Assembly (NCBI GenBank): GCA_021647145.1
Contig: JAKIVF010000123.1
Location: forward strand, 1 to 9,710
Source of the DNA: Methylococcaceae bacterium
GTDB lineage: Bacteria > Pseudomonadota > Gammaproteobacteria > Methylococcales > Methylomonadaceae
Length of the DNA: 9,710 bases
Direction: 5' to 3'
This document shows, in pieces, positions 7,650 through 9,710 of this stretch. The notes under the pieces are model-generated. The model did not search any database, was not told the DNA's origin, and worked only from the letters and a program-made list of their open reading frames with translations. The position numbers were made by a program, and so were the translations under genes. Each line of letters opens with the position of its first letter. Within the stretch, counting starts at the first letter, position 1.

Positions 7650-8318
7650 TTACTTTTTTTCTTCACCAGGATCTGGATTTGGGTCTTCCTTAATTTGTCC
7701 ATATAGCAGTTTAAGCAATACAAGCCCTGTTCCATCTGACACCTCTTTTCCATCACTATCAAGAACAAAGACCTCTGTAGCCTCCTTTTTATCAACCAAC
7801 TTGACTTTATATTCCTTTTCTTTTGCAGGATCAGAACCAAAAATAAATAAAAACTCATCCCAAAGAGAGCCATCTTCTACTTTTTCAAACTCCGGATCAT
7901 ATTGAATGTGATAAAGACCATTGAGTACATCTCTATTTGTTATTTCAATAGAGTGTCTGCTTAATGCTTTACCTACTATTCTCCAAGACCTAATAAACGA
8001 ATCTGAAATTCTTATCCTGGTAGAAGCGTCATCAGAATACTCTATTAGATCAACAGGCACAGAACCTTGGTTATCTTTGTATGCAAAACCACCATCCTTT
8101 TCTGAAATATTTTCTTCAGAATTGATAGAAAAACTTTCTTGAACAGTTTGACTATGATTTCCTGAAAGATCGGATGGAACCGTTAATTCTGGAATTTCCT
8201 TGGTTAACTGATAATCTTTTTCTTTATCAGGAAAATAATCTGCAATATAACTACAAGCAGGCGTTATAGAAATTATAAAAAGACTAATGAGTAACCGGGT
8301 TAAATTTAATTTCATCAT
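7650..8318 (-). CDS. bamC: BamC-like outer-membrane lipoprotein (short, single helix-grip form)
   Basis: BamC is a lipoprotein of the BAM complex that inserts beta-barrel proteins into the outer membrane. The 222-aa product has a hydrophobic signal (about 7-21) ending in TPAC, with Cys22 as the predicted lipidated residue. The segment after it, YFPDKEKDYQ then IPELTVPSDLS (about 28-52), resembles the extended BamC N-terminus that binds BamD. One helix-grip domain follows (about 98-208, including SFIRSWRIVGKALSRHSIEI), then a charged tail ending EEKK. E. coli BamC is about 344 aa with two such domains, so this copy has only one. The assignment rests mainly on position directly after dapA (the family is also called NlpB or DapX), the lipobox and the N-terminal pattern; overall identity to E. 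coli is low. The ATG follows the dapA stop with no gap, and a second ATG immediately after is an equal start candidate. Confidence 0.85.
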   Translation of the reverse strand: MMKLNLTRLLISLFIISITPACSYIADYFPDKEKDYQLTKEIPELTVPSDLSGNHSQTVQESFSINSEENISEKDGGFAYKDNQGSVPVDLIEYSDDASTRIRISDSFIRSWRIVGKALSRHSIEITNRDVLNGLYHIQYDPEFEKVEDGSLWDEFLFIFGSDPAKEKEYKVKLVDKKEATEVFVLDSDGKEVSDGTGLVLLKLLYGQIKEDPNPDPGEEKK

Positions 8319-9194
8319 CTAGATCACTTCTGCCTGTTGCATAGCATTTCGTACGACCTCAAAACAATCATCCGTTAACCAGGTTAAGGGCAACCGAATA
8401 CCTTTTTTGATTAACCCCATTTCCGACACTGCCCACTTAACTGGAATAGGATTAGACTGAATAAACAACTTATGATGTAACCCTGTTAATTTAGCATCAA
8501 TTGCTTTAGCAGAACTATCATCACCTTGTATTGCCGCTCTAACCATTTGATGTACTAACTTAGGTGCAATATTACCCGTAACAGTAATTGACCCATTCCC
8601 ACCTAATAAACAGAAATCACAACTTGTTTCATCATCTCCTGAATAAATAGCAAAATCTTTTCCACATAAATCACGAATTGTTTTAAGCCTATCTAACTGC
8701 CCCGTTGCTTCCTTAACACCTACAATATTATCTATAGTCGATAATTTTCCAATAGTTTCTGGTAGCATATCGCAAGCAGTTCGCCCCGGTACATTATATA
8801 AAATCTGAGGAATATCGACTGCTTCTGCAACTGCTTTATAATGAAGAAAAAGTCCTTCTTGTGTGGGTTTGTTATAATACGGTGTTACCAGCAAACAAGC
8901 ATCAGCACCTACCTGTTTTGCTCTTTGTGTCAGCATAATAGCTTCTGATGTTGAATTAGCACCAGTTCCAGCAATAACAGGAACCCGTCCTCCAACATAA
9001 TTAACAACCAATTTTATGACATTACAATGCTCATCCTCATTAAGTGTTGCTGACTCACCGGTAGTACCCATAGCAACAATAGCATCAGTTCCCTGCTGAA
9101 CATGGTACTCCACTAGTTTTTTCAAACTAGGCTCGTCTACTGCGCCGTTGTCATCCATGGGTGTTATTAAAGCAACGATACTACCTTGAATCAT
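8319..9194 (-). CDS. dapA: DapA, 4-hydroxy-tetrahydrodipicolinate synthase
   Basis: DapA condenses pyruvate with aspartate semialdehyde, the committed step to diaminopimelate and lysine, and so supplies peptidoglycan precursors. The protein is 291 aa (E. coli 292), a single TIM barrel. Visible active-site residues sit at standard positions: Thr44-Thr45 in GTTGES, Tyr107 in TPYYNKPTQ, Tyr133 and Arg138 in YNVPGRT, and the Schiff-base Lys161 in GVKEATG. The start ATG gives MIQGSIVALITPM, which matches the family N-terminus (MFTGSIVAIVTPM in E. coli). An SD-like GAGAG lies about 8 bases upstream. The TAG stop directly abuts the bamC start, so dapA and bamC form an operon. Nothing in the protein is unusual. 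Confidence 0.98.
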   Translation of the reverse strand: MIQGSIVALITPMDDNGAVDEPSLKKLVEYHVQQGTDAIVAMGTTGESATLNEDEHCNVIKLVVNYVGGRVPVIAGTGANSTSEAIMLTQRAKQVGADACLLVTPYYNKPTQEGLFLHYKAVAEAVDIPQILYNVPGRTACDMLPETIGKLSTIDNIVGVKEATGQLDRLKTIRDLCGKDFAIYSGDDETSCDFCLLGGNGSITVTGNIAPKLVHQMVRAAIQGDDSSAKAIDAKLTGLHHKLFIQSNPIPVKWAVSEMGLIKKGIRLPLTWLTDDCFEVVRNAMQQAEVI

Positions 9195-9235
9195 GTAACA
9201 CTCTCGCCCGAAATAATATTAAATAGAATTGGAGC

Positions 9236-9241
9236 ATTATA
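9236..9241 (-). promoter_or_regulatory. Likely -10 element of the dapA promoter
   Basis: On the minus strand a perfect TATAAT lies 41 bases before the dapA ATG, in the context CTGTTATAATGC. At 17-base spacing there is no good -35 hexamer (CGTTTT-like); TTGGCA occurs but only 11 bases away. The -10 is convincing by sequence and position, while the -35 is weak, which would fit a promoter that needs an activator or relies on its -10. Confidence 0.55.
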
Positions 9242-9296
9242 ACAGTTTATTTTGCCAAAAAACGACGTTTGACTAAAAACAAAAACCACACAAATC

Positions 9297-9314
9297 TATT
9301 ATGAATTCATAATA
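9297..9314. repeat. 18-bp perfect palindrome (possible operator)
   Basis: The sequence tattatgaattcataata reads the same on both strands over all 18 bases. It lies about 100 bases upstream of the dapA start and about 210 bases upstream of the start at 9528. A dyad with no loop and no following T run suits a dimeric regulator site better than a terminator. The surrounding DNA is very AT-rich, which makes chance palindromes more frequent than usual. Confidence 0.45.
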
Positions 9315-9368
9315 AAAAATACCAATCAAATTTATCCAAATTTACCTTCTATTTATATTTAAGCTCTT

Positions 9369-9401
9369 TTTAAGTTAAATTTAATTTAAATTTAAGTTAA
9401 A
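9369..9401. repeat. Direct repeat tttaagttaaa, 22-bp period
   Basis: Two exact 11-base copies (9369-9379 and 9391-9401) are spaced 22 bases start to start, about two helical turns, so a protein bound to both would contact the same DNA face. The sequence is low complexity and could be chance. Confidence 0.35.
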
Positions 9402-9416
9402 ACTTGTCATATTAAT

Positions 9417-9446
9417 ATGGCGGGACTAATTATGGCGGGACTAATT
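9417..9446. repeat. 15-bp tandem duplication, unit atggcgggactaatt
   Basis: Two identical adjacent copies (9417-9431 and 9432-9446) are present; the match extends one base on each side at the same period. The GC-rich core ggcggga stands out from the AT-rich surroundings, which makes this unlikely to be a base-composition accident. Replication slippage in the leader of the downstream gene is the simplest origin. Confidence 0.8.
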
Positions 9447-9527
9447 AAGGCATAAACGCACCTAAATACAGTTCAGATACATATAGTTCATGTTTCTGAT
9501 AAATTATATTTTTTTGGAGTTATATTA

Positions 9528-9629
9528 ATGATAAATTTAAATAAAAAATTGCTTGCTGTAAGTATAGCGATCGTTCTTGGTAGTAAGTACCCACGTAAAA
9601 TTAATTTAACGAAAAAAGGTATAAAATAA
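9528..9629 (+). pseudogene. Truncated start of a secreted-protein gene (signal peptide, 33 codons)
   Basis: ATG 9528 has a good Shine-Dalgarno (GGAG at 9516-9519, 8-base spacer). The product begins MINLNKKLLAVSIAIVLGS: two lysines and then a hydrophobic stretch, the pattern of a Sec signal peptide of an envelope or secreted protein. After about residue 19 the frame turns basic and lysine-rich (KYPRKINLTKKGIK) and stops at 9627-9629, with no mature domain. The good initiation site with an abrupt loss of protein-like sequence suggests an interrupted gene, the break falling around 9582-9595. A real short peptide of 33 residues is possible but less likely. What protein it once encoded cannot be told from the signal sequence. 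Confidence 0.5.
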
Positions 9630-9655
9630 ACAATTATTTACTGCCTTAACTTCAA

Positions 9656-9710
9656 GTGATATACATCAAAGAATTAACGATCGAAGAAATCATCACCTTA
9701 AACGAGATGC
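9656..9710 (+). CDS. Possible N-terminus of an IS630-type transposase (runs off the window)
   Basis: After an in-frame stop at 9647-9649 the frame is open to the window end. From the GTG at 9656 it reads YIKELTIEEIITLNEM after the first two residues. That pattern (short strand, ELT.EE..TL.EM) resembles the start of IS630-family transposases, which usually continue with a basic segment and a helix-turn-helix. Only 18 residues are visible, so this is recognition by pattern and not proof. No ribosome binding site precedes the GTG. If correct, the preceding 60 to 80 bases would hold the element's terminal repeat, and it would have landed in the secreted-protein gene that starts at 9528. It could instead be an unrelated gene or an element remnant. 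Confidence 0.35.
   Translation, partial: MIYIKELTIEEIITLNEM

Larger units (their letters stand above)
9195..9527. other. AT-rich intergenic region between dapA and a divergent truncated gene
   Basis: There is no gene in these 333 bases. They hold the dapA -10 element (9236-9241), an 18-bp perfect palindrome (9297-9314), a direct repeat of tttaagttaaa at 9369-9379 and 9391-9401, and a 15-bp tandem duplication (9417-9446). The region must serve dapA leftwards and the plus-strand start at 9528 rightwards, so the palindrome and repeats are plausible control sites. I could not settle on one promoter for the rightward gene; TTGTCA at 9404-9409 is a possible -35 without a good partner. Confidence 0.6.

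Noticed and set aside
7592..7873. A 93-codon minus-strand frame that overlaps the end of bamC
   Set aside because: It is out of frame with bamC over most of its length, lacks an ATG with a ribosome binding site in a sensible place, and reads as low-complexity basic sequence.

Overview
The window looks like chromosomal DNA of a moderately AT-rich gammaproteobacterium. The grounds are a full-length E. coli-type PurL fusion (about 1293 aa), a BamC lipoprotein encoded directly after dapA, and pyrG followed by kdsA, an arrangement common in gammaproteobacteria. KdsA and BamC also imply a lipopolysaccharide-bearing outer membrane. I cannot name the genus from the sequence alone.

All complete genes lie on the minus strand. 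Read in the direction of transcription, from right to left, they form two blocks. The first is dapA (lysine and peptidoglycan precursor synthesis), bamC (outer-membrane protein assembly), purL (purine synthesis) and a flavin-dependent halogenase-like gene. dapA and bamC abut with no gap, purL follows after 89 bases, and the halogenase-like gene begins 2 bases after the purL stop. The second block is pyrG (CTP synthase) and kdsA (KDO-8-phosphate synthase, cut by the window edge), which overlap by 4 bases (ATGA). A 424-base stretch separates the blocks and holds a 164-bp long inverted repeat with two symmetric 66-bp arms.

The right end (9195-9710) is different in character. It is an AT-rich region with an 18-bp perfect palindrome, a 22-bp-spaced direct repeat and a 15-bp tandem duplication. 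These precede a plus-strand start with a good ribosome binding site and a signal-peptide-like N-terminus that stops after 33 codons. Beyond it, running off the window, is a short open frame that resembles the N-terminus of an IS630-type transposase, so the secreted-protein gene may have been interrupted by an insertion.

Most of the window is housekeeping DNA and I see no evidence for a new multi-gene system. The points worth a second look are the orphan halogenase-like flavoenzyme coupled to purL, the symmetric inverted repeat before pyrG, the Cys-type (metal-dependent class) KdsA, and the broken gene at the right edge.
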